This document shows, in pieces, positions 35,264-42,873 of a DNA stretch of 64,000 nucleotides. The stretch lies in the NCBI GenBank assembly GCA_006844765.1, contig SPJV01000101.1:1-64000 (forward strand), given 5' to 3'. A model generated the notes under the pieces. It saw only the letters and a program-made list of their open reading frames with translations, was not told the DNA's origin and made no database searches. Source of the DNA: Alphaproteobacteria bacterium. GTDB taxonomy: Bacteria > Pseudomonadota > Alphaproteobacteria > UBA8366 > Aestuariispiraceae. Positions within the stretch are counted from its first letter, which is position 1. Every line of letters starts with the position of its first letter. Made by a program: the position numbers and the translations under genes.

Positions 35264-35293
35264 CGACGGTTTGATTCCTATATCAAACCGTCG
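35264..35293. promoter_or_regulatory. Perfect 12-bp inverted repeat between hflK and mrp
   Basis: CGACGGTTTGAT and ATCAAACCGTCG arms flank the loop TCCTAT. The dyad lies in the 286-base divergent spacer, about 160 bases from hflK and 100 bases from mrp. No T-run follows on either strand, so a regulatory site or stable RNA hairpin is more likely than a terminator. Confidence 0.5.
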
Positions 35294-35392
35294 CACCCTC
35301 AGCGATATAGGATGGCAGGCGCCGCCCGCCAGACGTCGACAAGGGGAAAAACAAAATTTTTCCGGCCCAAGGGCCCGATGATGAGGATTAAG

Positions 35393-36547
35393 TGGATGGC
35401 GGAGATTACCGAAGAAAGCGTGCTGGAAACGCTGCGTACAATCGCAACCGACCCGGCCGCACACGGCAAGGAAGGCAATATCGTCGATCTGGGCATGATC
35501 TCCGGTGTCGCGATCAAGGATCGGATGGTCCAATTCTCATTGGAAATCGAACCGGCCCGTGCAGACGCCTATGAGCCGTTGCGTATTCAGGCCGAAACAG
35601 TTGTCGCTTCCCTGGAGGGCGTCTTGTCCGCGACCTGCGTCCTGACCGCAGAAAAAGCGCCGGAGCGCAGTCAGCCGACCCCGATGGGCGCCCAGCAACC
35701 TCAAGCAACCAAGCCAGAAGACAAAACCGCAAGCGGTGGCGCTGCCGGCATTTCCCGGATCATAGCGGTCGCAAGTGGCAAGGGCGGTGTCGGGAAATCA
35801 ACCACTGCCGTCAATCTGGCACTTGGTCTAAAGGCCTTGGGCCTCACCGTCGGTATCCTGGATGCGGATGTTTACGGTCCCTCGCTTCCGCGAATGCTGG
35901 GGATTTCGGGTCGACCGGATTCACCGGATGGAAAAACCCTGAAGCCAATGGAAAGCTATGGCCTGAAGGCCATGTCCATGGGCTTCCTGGTTGCCGAAGA
36001 TCAACCGATTGTCTGGCGCGGCCCGATGGTGATGGGCGCCTTGCAGCAGATGCTGTCCGATGTCGCCTGGGGTGATCTGGATGTCTTGATCGTCGACATG
36101 CCGCCCGGCACCGGTGATGCGCAGCTGACCATGGCGCAGAACACCCCTTTGGCCGGCGCGGTGATCGTTTCAACCCCACAGGACATTGCCCTTCTCGATG
36201 CGCGCAAGGGACTGAATATGTTCCGCAAGGTGGACGTGCCCGTGCTCGGCATTATCGAGAATATGAGCCTCTTCATCTGTCCCAGCTGTGGCCATGAAAG
36301 CCATATCTTCGGCCATGGCGGCGCCAGAATGGAAGCGGAGAAGCTTGGGTGTGACTTCCTGGGTGAGGTGCCGCTGCATATCGACATTCGTGTCACAGCC
36401 GATGGCGGACGCCCGATCGTCGCAAGCGATCCGGATAGCGCCCATGCTCAGGCTTACCAAGCCATTGCAGAGAAGGTGCGCGATGCCGTGGGTCTTGGCG
36501 ACACAGGCGGGGCCGGTCGTGCTGCACCGCGCATCGTGGTCAATTGA
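35393..36547 (+). CDS. mrp: Mrp/ApbC iron-sulfur carrier ATPase
   Basis: A 384-residue P-loop ATPase. The N-terminal MIP18/DUF59 domain (about 1-85, EGNIVDLGMISGVAI) is followed by an acidic/Ala-rich linker, then the deviant Walker A GKGGVGKSTTAVNLA, VDMPPGTGDAQLT and the paired cysteines FICPSCGHESHIFGHGG, which bridge a [4Fe-4S] cluster in the dimer. It hands clusters to apoproteins. ATG 35393 (MAEITEESVL) is preferred to ATGs at 35378/35381 because GAGGA precedes it and the family starts there. The CAP-protein gene overlaps its end. Confidence 0.93.
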   Translation, partial: WMAEITEESVLETLRTIATDPAAHGKEGNIVDLGMISGVAIKDRMVQFSLEIEPARADAYEPLRIQAETVVASLEGVLSATCVLTAEKAPERSQPTPMGAQQPQATKPEDKTASGGAAGISRIIAVASGKGGVGKSTTAVNLALGLKALGLTVGILDADVYGPSLPRMLGISGRPDSPDGKTLKPMESYGLKAMSMGFLVAEDQPIVWRGPMVMGALQQMLSDVAWGDLDVLIVDMPPGTGDAQLTMAQNTPLAGAVIVSTPQDIALLDARKGLNMFRKVDVPVLGIIENMSLFICPSCGHESHIFGHGGARMEAEKLGCDFLGEVPLHIDIRVTADGGRPIVASDPDSAHAQAYQAIAEKVRDAVGLGDTGGAGRAAPRIVVN

Positions 36548-37473
36548 CCGGCGGCGCACTGATCATACCCCGACGCGGGGTTTTGAAGGCCGGGCTGGGC
36601 CTTGCCATTCCGGCCGTCGGTGGTCTTGCTGGTTGGTGCCTTAATCCAGGACGCAGCGGGGCGGCCGAGAATGATAAGGTCCTAGACATTATCAACAAGC
36701 GCCGCGATGCCGTTCGACGTGACCCAATTCGGTGGGAACCAAGACTGGGGTTGCTTGCCAAACAGTTGGCCGAAGCGATCGCGCGGGGTCGCAGCGAAGG
36801 CGTCCCCATCGAAGAGGTCGAAGCAGAAGCCCGTCGGCAAGAATATCCCTACAAGCGTATATCCTACATGATGGGGACAGACTATCAGAGCGCAGAACAA
36901 CTGGTCGATGACTGGATCAACGGCGCCCGTGCTGACGAAGGCGTACTAGACCCCGTCTTTTCAGAAGCCGGTACAGCAATCGTAAACGGTCGCCAAATTG
37001 AAGGCGGAGGCGACGTTACCGTCTGGATCGCGCTATTCGCAACGCCAACGCATCCGGTATTGCCAGGTTGGGAGATGCGAGTCGTCACCCTATCAAACAA
37101 ATTCAGGGCAAAGCGCCGCGCCGGCCCGCTTCAGCTAAACAAATTGTTGTCTAATGCCGCCCAGGCCCATGCAGATGATATGGCGCAGCAAGACTATTTT
37201 GCCCATGATTCACTGGATGGCCGCACCGCCGGCGACCGTGCCCATGCGGCAGGCTACCGCTTCCGCTATTGGCGGGAAAACCTGGCAACAGGACCGGCGC
37301 TGGACACCGCACGCGCCGCCGTAGACGGGTGGATCGCGTCTACCAGCCACCGCAAAGCCCTGCAGGACAAACGGATGACCGAAGTTGGCATCGGCTACAC
37401 CTACCAACCGCAAGACAGCGGGCGCGTGCAGGGCGTCCATTATTGGGCCATGACACTCGCCTCGCCAGCGTAG
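36544..37473 (+). CDS. Tat-exported CAP (SCP-like) protein with a degenerate first CAP-like half
   Basis: A 309-residue protein whose TTG start overlaps the mrp stop by four bases (TTGA). The N-terminus PRRGVLKAGLGLAIPAVGG has twin arginines (R10, R11) in an RR-x-x-LK context and a hydrophobic core, a Tat signal. The C-terminal half (about 185-309) is a CAP domain: NKLLSNAAQAHADDMAQQDYFAHDSLDGRT, with the metal/active-site His-like region, then WRENLATG and GWIASTSHRKALQDKRMTEVGIGY. Residues 45-180 look like a second, degenerate CAP half (VLDIINKRRDAVRRDPIRWEPRLGLLAKQLAEAIA). Extracytoplasmic role unknown. Overlap with mrp implies co-translation. Confidence 0.75.
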   Translation: MTGGALIIPRRGVLKAGLGLAIPAVGGLAGWCLNPGRSGAAENDKVLDIINKRRDAVRRDPIRWEPRLGLLAKQLAEAIARGRSEGVPIEEVEAEARRQEYPYKRISYMMGTDYQSAEQLVDDWINGARADEGVLDPVFSEAGTAIVNGRQIEGGGDVTVWIALFATPTHPVLPGWEMRVVTLSNKFRAKRRAGPLQLNKLLSNAAQAHADDMAQQDYFAHDSLDGRTAGDRAHAAGYRFRYWRENLATGPALDTARAAVDGWIASTSHRKALQDKRMTEVGIGYTYQPQDSGRVQGVHYWAMTLASPA

Positions 37474-37506
37474 CCGATACACTCGCCTCGTCAGGGCGTT
37501 AGGTGG

Positions 37507-37533
37507 TTGGAGATTGGAGATTGGAGATTGGAA
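37507..37533 (+). repeat. 7-bp tandem repeat forming the ribosome-binding region
   Basis: Three exact copies of TTGGAGA (37507-37527) followed by a variant TTGGAAA that runs into the ATG at 37534. Each copy holds a GGAGA Shine-Dalgarno core. The third copy is correctly spaced (6 bases) for the ATG. Confidence 0.85.
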
Positions 37534-38859
37534 ATGATCCGAAAGATTGGCATTTCGGGCTTCATTTTAGTTGTCCTGGGAATGCTCTGCATATTGCAAA
37601 TCATTTGGTCCTATCGCGTTGATCTCCCAAGAACTGATGCTGGATTTGTGTTGCATTTCGCGATCCCGACGGGTGTCACGATTATCTTTGCCGCTGCGGC
37701 GTTCTTGTTTCCGAAAGAGTGGCGCGATGGCTTTGCCATTGGCGGTATTTCAGCCTGTGCTGCCATATTACTGGGTGAAGCCTATCTGCAAGTTTCCCCT
37801 GTCGCGGTGAACCCTGATGAGGAAAAACAACCGACATCAGAAACGGCCGCCTTTGAAACGCAACGCGAGGCTATTCTGCAAGCGGGGGGAAGGGCATATC
37901 CACATCTGTGCCCCAATGCTGCGCGTCTTTTGTTATCCGCTGATAAACCCTTCGCGTTTGGAGGTATTGCAAATAACAGAATTTTCAATCGATTGCCCGG
38001 CGGGGATTATTCTGAAACCACAACAGATCGCTTTGGCTTCAACAATCCTAATTCAGTTTGGGATCAATCCGACAAGCCAAAAGCCCTAATTGTTGGGGAT
38101 TCCTTTACTTTCGGCGCAGACCTTCCCTTTGGAGAGGGGTTTGTCGACCGGGCTAGAATGCTTAGTACAGATTGGGATGTTGTTAACCTGGGATGTGGCG
38201 GAAATGGACCTCTTGCGGAATTGGGAGGGATGCAAACCTTTGTTGGTCAGGTGAAGCCGGACGTAATTATCTGGGCATATTTCGAAGGCAATGATCTGAC
38301 AAAAGACATTTTGGGAGAGTTGAACGACCCTCGATTAAGGCGATATCTCGAAAATGGAGCGTTGGTTGGTCAGGACTTAGTATCGCGCCAATCTGAGATT
38401 GATGGAAGATATATCTCACTTGTGAGCCGGCCGCCGATTATGAAGTCAGAGGGGCCGATATTGTCTCAGCCCTGGAGTTGGCGTCGGTTTTTGACATTAA
38501 CGACGCTTCGAACGCGACTAGGGCTTACGCTTCATACCGAAAGAGTCGCGCTTCACGCATTTTCCGAAGCGATTGCGAAAGCCAAGCAAATTGCAGACAG
38601 CAGAAAAAGCCGTTTGATTTTTTTGTATCTTCCAGCCGAGCAACGCTATTTGAACAGTCTTGCCGGCTGGATGGCGGATGCCTACAAGATCGAAGTATTG
38701 GAGATCGTCGAACGCAACGGTATCGAAGTTGTAGATGTATCGGAACATTTCGCAGCCGAGAAAGAACCGAGAGACCTGTATACTGGACATTTCAATGCAC
38801 AAGGCGCGGAAATAGCAGGCCGCGCACTTTCTGAAGCGCTTCGGGGCCTGCAGAACTAA
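37534..38859 (+). CDS. Membrane-anchored SGNH-type hydrolase
   Basis: A 441-residue protein with three N-terminal transmembrane helices (about 5-25, 38-58, 66-86), then a soluble hydrolase domain. Block I is IVGDSFTFG with S190, block II LGCGGNGPLAE (G223/N224), block III-like FEGND (N253), and block V DLYTGHFN with D414 and H419. This is the SGNH/GDSL or AlgX/OatA-like esterase layout, likely acting on acyl groups of a glycan outside the membrane. The gene is less GC-rich than its neighbours. A TTG at 37507 would translate the repeat; the ATG is preferred. It converges with a transglutaminase-like gene. Confidence 0.75.
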   Translation: MIRKIGISGFILVVLGMLCILQIIWSYRVDLPRTDAGFVLHFAIPTGVTIIFAAAAFLFPKEWRDGFAIGGISACAAILLGEAYLQVSPVAVNPDEEKQPTSETAAFETQREAILQAGGRAYPHLCPNAARLLLSADKPFAFGGIANNRIFNRLPGGDYSETTTDRFGFNNPNSVWDQSDKPKALIVGDSFTFGADLPFGEGFVDRARMLSTDWDVVNLGCGGNGPLAELGGMQTFVGQVKPDVIIWAYFEGNDLTKDILGELNDPRLRRYLENGALVGQDLVSRQSEIDGRYISLVSRPPIMKSEGPILSQPWSWRRFLTLTTLRTRLGLTLHTERVALHAFSEAIAKAKQIADSRKSRLIFLYLPAEQRYLNSLAGWMADAYKIEVLEIVERNGIEVVDVSEHFAAEKEPRDLYTGHFNAQGAEIAGRALSEALRGLQN

Positions 38860-38892
38860 ACTGTCGGTGAGTTCCAGGAATTTCGAACGAGA

Positions 38893-39903
38893 CTAGAATT
38901 TGGCCTGCTGTTCAACCTCAATCCAATCGATCAAATATTCATCTGTAAGTGCATGGAAATTGAATTGAATATTTGTGTTTCCAGATTTGTCAAAAACGGC
39001 CTTACATTCAAGAAACGGATCATTTCCCGACCAATTGCAAGAGGCCCCTTTGACTGGAAATTTTGGTGGAAGGCTGTCCGTGAAATAGAACCGCAAGACG
39101 ATCGGTCGGTCCGCTTTCCCGCCAGTCAGTTTCCAAATGCTGTTTTTGCCCGTCCCAAATCTAGCTCCGAAAAACTGCGCCGCAATGCCAACAATCCCTG
39201 GAGACGCAATGATTTTATGTGGTTTGCCGTCATTGATGCCGATCTTATCATTGATGCGGCTGATGTCCAAATGTACCGGCATCCAGATGCGGTCGCCGGA
39301 TTTCGCCCCGACAGATGATTGAAAACGCTCCCAAGTATCCTCTAGAAACTTTGGGCCATCTGGACGAAGGGCGGTGATCGACAGGTTCTCCGGTCCAAGC
39401 CTCTGCATTTCATCAAACTCAACGAGTTGCCCCTTTGAGTTCTGCATCACAACGCCTGTATAGGGGTCAAGAATCACCCATCGGCCGTCAATTTGAACCC
39501 GTGCGAAGCTATGTGCCAAGCCGCCGCCGAAGACATCAAATTGGTGCGCGTCGAACCCGAAATATCTCAGTAAATATACCAATGCGCGGGCTTGCGAATC
39601 ACAACTTGCCGCAAGCGTCAGCATCTCCAACAATCCGGTAGGTAATCGCAACCAAGCCGGAAGCCGGCGGCCAGACAATGCGCCATACCATGGTTCCAGC
39701 GGTGCCTGCGCACCCCGGTGTTCGACGGAGACATACCGCGCCAATCCGATCAAAAAAGCATTTCGATCAGTGTCGATCATTTCAATATCGACATAGTCCC
39801 TGACCGCGCCCAGTCGGTAATGATGAATAGCCGCAGCAGTGCCAAGCAGAACGCCCAGGCCGATGACGATACCGACCAACGCATTTCTCAATAAACTCCG
39901 CAT
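38893..39903 (-). CDS. Membrane-anchored transglutaminase-like protein
   Basis: A 336-residue protein with one N-terminal membrane helix (about 8-26). The papain-like transglutaminase core has C101 (AASCDSQARALVYLLRYFGFD), H131 (GGLAHSFARVQIDGRW) and D146 (VILDPYTG), a complete Cys-His-Asp triad in correct order. Residues 205-336 look like a beta-rich domain (LTGGKADRPIVLRFYF, FNFHALTDEYLIDWIEVEQ), perhaps carbohydrate-binding. Transglutaminase-like proteins of this size act as proteases or amide-forming enzymes in the envelope. It faces the SGNH gene end to end, 33 bases apart, in the same lower-GC patch. Substrate unknown. Confidence 0.72.
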   Translation of the reverse strand: MRSLLRNALVGIVIGLGVLLGTAAAIHHYRLGAVRDYVDIEMIDTDRNAFLIGLARYVSVEHRGAQAPLEPWYGALSGRRLPAWLRLPTGLLEMLTLAASCDSQARALVYLLRYFGFDAHQFDVFGGGLAHSFARVQIDGRWVILDPYTGVVMQNSKGQLVEFDEMQRLGPENLSITALRPDGPKFLEDTWERFQSSVGAKSGDRIWMPVHLDISRINDKIGINDGKPHKIIASPGIVGIAAQFFGARFGTGKNSIWKLTGGKADRPIVLRFYFTDSLPPKFPVKGASCNWSGNDPFLECKAVFDKSGNTNIQFNFHALTDEYLIDWIEVEQQAKF

Positions 39904-39937
39904 TGGTTCGGCTTCTCCGCTTTTCTGGCTTTATCTG

Positions 39938-41059
39938 TCAGAAAGTCCGTTGTGGGCTGGCTGTGTAGACGCCCAGTATTTTCAGCTTGGTTGTAAAATA
40001 TTGCAATTCGTCCAGGGCGCGATCGACGTTTTTATGGGCAGGGTGGCCCTCGATCTCAATATAAAAACGGGCGATGCCGGGTTCTGCGACGGAGATATAG
40101 CTTTCCAGCCGGACCATATTGATCCCGTTCGTCGCGAAACCACCAAGCGACTTATAAAGCGATGCCGGGACACTGCGGACCGTGAAGACGATGCTGGTCA
40201 GAACGCGCGGCGTGGCGGGGTCCGGTTCGATCCGGACGCGGGACATGACAACGAAACGGGTGACATTGCCAATCTTGTCTTCAATCCGACTGCGCAGCGT
40301 CTCCAGCTTATAGGTCTCGCCGGCAAGTGAGGATCCGATGGCGGCAATGGTCGGGTCGCCAAGCTCCGCCACTTCCTGCGCGGCGCCCGCAGTATCGGCG
40401 CGCGCGACCGGTTTGATGCCAAGCTCCCGCAATGTCGCCCGGCATTGCGCCAAGGCTTGTGGGTGACTGCGCGCTTCCTTTATCCCCTCCAGCGTGCCGC
40501 CAGCCGGGGCCAGCAGTTGGTGATGTACCGGCTGGAAATGCTCACCGATGATGTAAAGGCTCGATTCCGGTAGCAGATGATGGATATCCGCAACCCGGCC
40601 ACCCAATGAGTTTTCAATCGGGATCATGGCAAGACCGGCAGTACCGGCTTCGACCGCAGCAAAAGCATCTTCGAAACTAGGGCAAGGCAGCGGCTTCAGG
40701 CTTGGATAGGCTTCCTGACAGGCAAGGTTGCTGTACGCGCCAGGCACGCCTTGAAAGGCAATAACCGGGTTGTCCCGCGCCGGATTGATGATCATAGCTC
40801 CCGTTCCTTTTGCAATCACCGGATATGACGGGCCGATGGAAATTGTGCTCTCGGACTGCGGCGCCCCGCCTCCTTCAAGCCATTGGACACCGATGCCAAG
40901 CGCCTTTGCCACCGCCGCAACAAGCGCGCGGGTGGGCTCAGACTGACCCCGTTCCCAGCGGGCAATTGTGGCTTGGGTTTTACCCAAACGCAGCGCCAGA
41001 TCTGCCTGGGTAAGGCCCGCCGCTTTTCGTGCATCCCGTATTCGTCGTCCAACTGTCAT
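39938..41059 (-). CDS. pheA: Prephenate dehydratase with N-terminal XRE helix-turn-helix domain
   Basis: A 373-residue fusion. Residues 4-62 are a complete XRE/HTH_3 domain (RRIRDARKAAGLTQADLAL...ATIARWERGQSEP). Residues 98-272 are prephenate dehydratase: AFQGVPGAYSNLA, MIPIENSLGGRV, and the catalytic NVTRF (T267). Residues 285-365 are an ACT domain (SLYKSLGGFATNGINMVRLES), the phenylalanine-binding regulatory part. The enzyme part makes phenylpyruvate. The ATG at 41059 begins at the HTH; an in-frame TTG at 41095 adds twelve unrelated residues. An internal ATG at 40795 with AAAAGGA nine bases upstream could make the enzyme alone. Linking HTH and Phe-sensing ACT suggests an autoregulator, which is inference. 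Confidence 0.88.
   Translation of the reverse strand: MTVGRRIRDARKAAGLTQADLALRLGKTQATIARWERGQSEPTRALVAAVAKALGIGVQWLEGGGAPQSESTISIGPSYPVIAKGTGAMIINPARDNPVIAFQGVPGAYSNLACQEAYPSLKPLPCPSFEDAFAAVEAGTAGLAMIPIENSLGGRVADIHHLLPESSLYIIGEHFQPVHHQLLAPAGGTLEGIKEARSHPQALAQCRATLRELGIKPVARADTAGAAQEVAELGDPTIAAIGSSLAGETYKLETLRSRIEDKIGNVTRFVVMSRVRIEPDPATPRVLTSIVFTVRSVPASLYKSLGGFATNGINMVRLESYISVAEPGIARFYIEIEGHPAHKNVDRALDELQYFTTKLKILGVYTASPQRTF
40793..40811 (-). promoter_or_regulatory. Internal ribosome-binding site and ATG at the HTH/dehydratase junction
   Basis: On the minus strand AAAAGGA (40811-40805) is followed after nine bases by ATG (40795-40793), in frame with the dehydratase. Translation from here would give a 285-residue ordinary PheA opening MIINPARDNPVIAFQG. 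It looks like the start region of an unfused pheA that has been preserved. Confidence 0.55.
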
Positions 41060-41139
41060 GGCGCAGGGTTTAGGGAGTAAAGATGACACTGTCAATAAAT
41101 ACGTTTATATAATAAATATGCATATTATGTATATATTCA
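41060..41139 (-). promoter_or_regulatory. AT-rich promoter region with dyad upstream of HTH-pheA
   Basis: The 80-base spacer is mostly A and T between about 41096 and 41145, in contrast to its flanks. It holds the perfect 12-bp palindrome AATATGCATATT (41115-41126), -10-like TATATA/TATAAA at about 41111-41104, and TTGACA at 41095-41090. The palindrome would lie just upstream of, or within, the promoter, as an operator for the adjacent XRE protein might. Confidence 0.45.
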
Positions 41140-41784
41140 CTATCCGCGCTTCAAAAAAGACATTGCCTGATTGAGAAGCGACATGCGCTCTGTATCCCCG
41201 ACACCAGAATCCGGGTGGTGGATGGTGGCCAGCATGCGATAGCGCGCACGCGCGGTTTCGGGCGTCGGTGTCTCCCAGGGCGGAAAGCCCAGAATATAGA
41301 GGGCTTCTCCGCGAGTGCGCACCCCATGCGGCATTTTCTCAAAAGACAGGGTTTCGATCATGGCCCTGTGGCGGGAGACATCATCCCGCAGCCGCGTCAC
41401 CTCCTGATCGCGGGTGGGGCGCCGGCTTTCTTCGAGCAGCAACCGCAGAGACCCTTCATTCAAGGCCCAGGCAAGGCCCAGCGCTTTGCGAATACGCACC
41501 GGATCAAGCCCGCCGGGCAACCGGACCTGAAGCCGTGGTTTACGACGCCAGGGCTTGCCGGCATTGGCGCCTGATTTAAGCGTTATCGTCTCTCTATCAC
41601 CGCGCTCCGGCTCCCCCGGATCAGGCGCGGCGTCAATCGTTTCCGATGGCACAGTCAACATTACGGAGCGCGCCAAATCACCGACATTCACCCCCTGCCG
41701 TTCCGCCAGCAGGGTCAGCTTATCGCGAAATGCCGTCGAACAGGATATCGCATAGGATGCCTTCGTCTTACCGCGCGCACCCAT
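41140..41784 (-). CDS. J-domain protein with ribbon-helix-helix-like N-terminus
   Basis: A 214-residue protein. The C-terminus (about 160-213) is a J domain: ALYILGFPPWETPTPETARARYRML, the invariant HPD at 190-192 (ATIHHPDSG) and LLNQAMSFL. The N-terminal 45 residues (SYAISCSTAFRDKLTLLAERQGVNVGDLARSVM) look like a ribbon-helix-helix DNA-binding fold. The middle (about 95-150) is helical and basic. J domains recruit DnaK/Hsp70. The gene starts 3 bases after the oxidoreductase stop, so it is the last gene of the yej operon. An adaptor linking DNA or a repressor to DnaK is conceivable but unproven. Confidence 0.72.
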   Translation of the reverse strand: MGARGKTKASYAISCSTAFRDKLTLLAERQGVNVGDLARSVMLTVPSETIDAAPDPGEPERGDRETITLKSGANAGKPWRRKPRLQVRLPGGLDPVRIRKALGLAWALNEGSLRLLLEESRRPTRDQEVTRLRDDVSRHRAMIETLSFEKMPHGVRTRGEALYILGFPPWETPTPETARARYRMLATIHHPDSGVGDTERMSLLNQAMSFLKRG

Positions 41785-41787
41785 GCG

Positions 41788-42873
41788 TCAGGCTGCGCCT
41801 CCGAACCGCTCCACCCGGAAGGCATCCAGCAGCGGGGAAGACTGACCGCGCAGAATCTCGGCTTCCGCCAAGCGACCGACCAAGGCGCATAGGGTAACGC
41901 CGGAATGCATGACCGCGACATAGAGCCCGCCCACAGCGTCCGGCGCACCAATGACGGGCAACCCATCCGCCGGGATCGGGCGGGTCGGACGATCCGCGCG
42001 TTCCACTGTCAGGGGTCCAAGGCCCGGCAGCAACGCTTCCACCCCGGCAATCATCGCTGCTTCCCGGCCCGGCTGAACCGATCTTGCGGTCGGATCGACG
42101 ATGCATAGGCGGCCATCCCGGAATTGCTTCACGGAGAATGCCTCCGTCCAGATCGCACAAGAAAGTCGCGCTTCAACCGGCTTTGTGGTCAACAGAAGAC
42201 CACGGGTGTTATCCATCGGCAGGGCAACTCCCGCCCCCTCCAACAAGGCAGGCGCGCCGGTGCCGGAGACGACGATTGTCACATCAGCCTCCAGGGTCTC
42301 TACATCGGTTTCAACGCCGCTTACGACGCCATCCGTAACCAGCAGGCGCTTTGCTTCGGACCGGGTCAGAAGCCGCGCACCCGCCGCTGAAGCCTCATCC
42401 AGCAACACATGTGTTGCTGCCGTTGCATCCAACAACCCATCATCGGGCGAATGAAACAGCCGTCCCGGGATATCCCCCAACAGCGGCTCAAACCCACGCG
42501 CATCAGCGGCGTCTATCGCCTTGCCGACATGGCCCCAGGCCTGCTGCAGCGCGGTCTGTTCGCCATCGTCGAATAAGGACTCGTCCCATGTCAGCAACCC
42601 GGACCAGTCGACCGGCCAGCGTCCGGATAGCTCTTGTTCCAAATCATGATGGGCGGCAATGCCGGCCTGGCGCAGATCGAAGTAAGGCTTGCTGCCGGCG
42701 GATAACGCATTGATCCAGGCCCAGGAGGCACCACTCGCCCCGGCGGCCGGTCCCGCCTTGTCGAGGATCGTGACCGCGAGCCCTGCCTTAGCGAGGCGAT
42801 AGGCAATCGCGGCGCCCAGAATGCCAGCCCCGACGATCAGCGCGGATTTTGGCGGTGGAAATTCTTTCGTCAT
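41788..42873 (-). CDS. FAD-dependent amine/amino acid oxidoreductase (DAO family)
   Basis: A 361-residue flavoenzyme. The N-terminal dinucleotide fold has ALIVGAGILGAAIAYRLAKAGLAVTILDK, followed by GASGASWAWINA. The C-terminal part has PTRPIPADGLPVIGAPDAVGGLYVAVMHSGVTL, the second FAD contact of the DAO/GlpD/glycine-oxidase superfamily. These enzymes oxidise the C-N bond of amino or N-methyl amino acids. Its ATG overlaps the stop of the ABC ATPase gene (ATGA), so it belongs to the peptide-uptake operon and may process an imported amine. The substrate is unknown. Confidence 0.8.
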   Translation of the reverse strand: MTKEFPPPKSALIVGAGILGAAIAYRLAKAGLAVTILDKAGPAAGASGASWAWINALSAGSKPYFDLRQAGIAAHHDLEQELSGRWPVDWSGLLTWDESLFDDGEQTALQQAWGHVGKAIDAADARGFEPLLGDIPGRLFHSPDDGLLDATAATHVLLDEASAAGARLLTRSEAKRLLVTDGVVSGVETDVETLEADVTIVVSGTGAPALLEGAGVALPMDNTRGLLLTTKPVEARLSCAIWTEAFSVKQFRDGRLCIVDPTARSVQPGREAAMIAGVEALLPGLGPLTVERADRPTRPIPADGLPVIGAPDAVGGLYVAVMHSGVTLCALVGRLAEAEILRGQSSPLLDAFRVERFGGAA

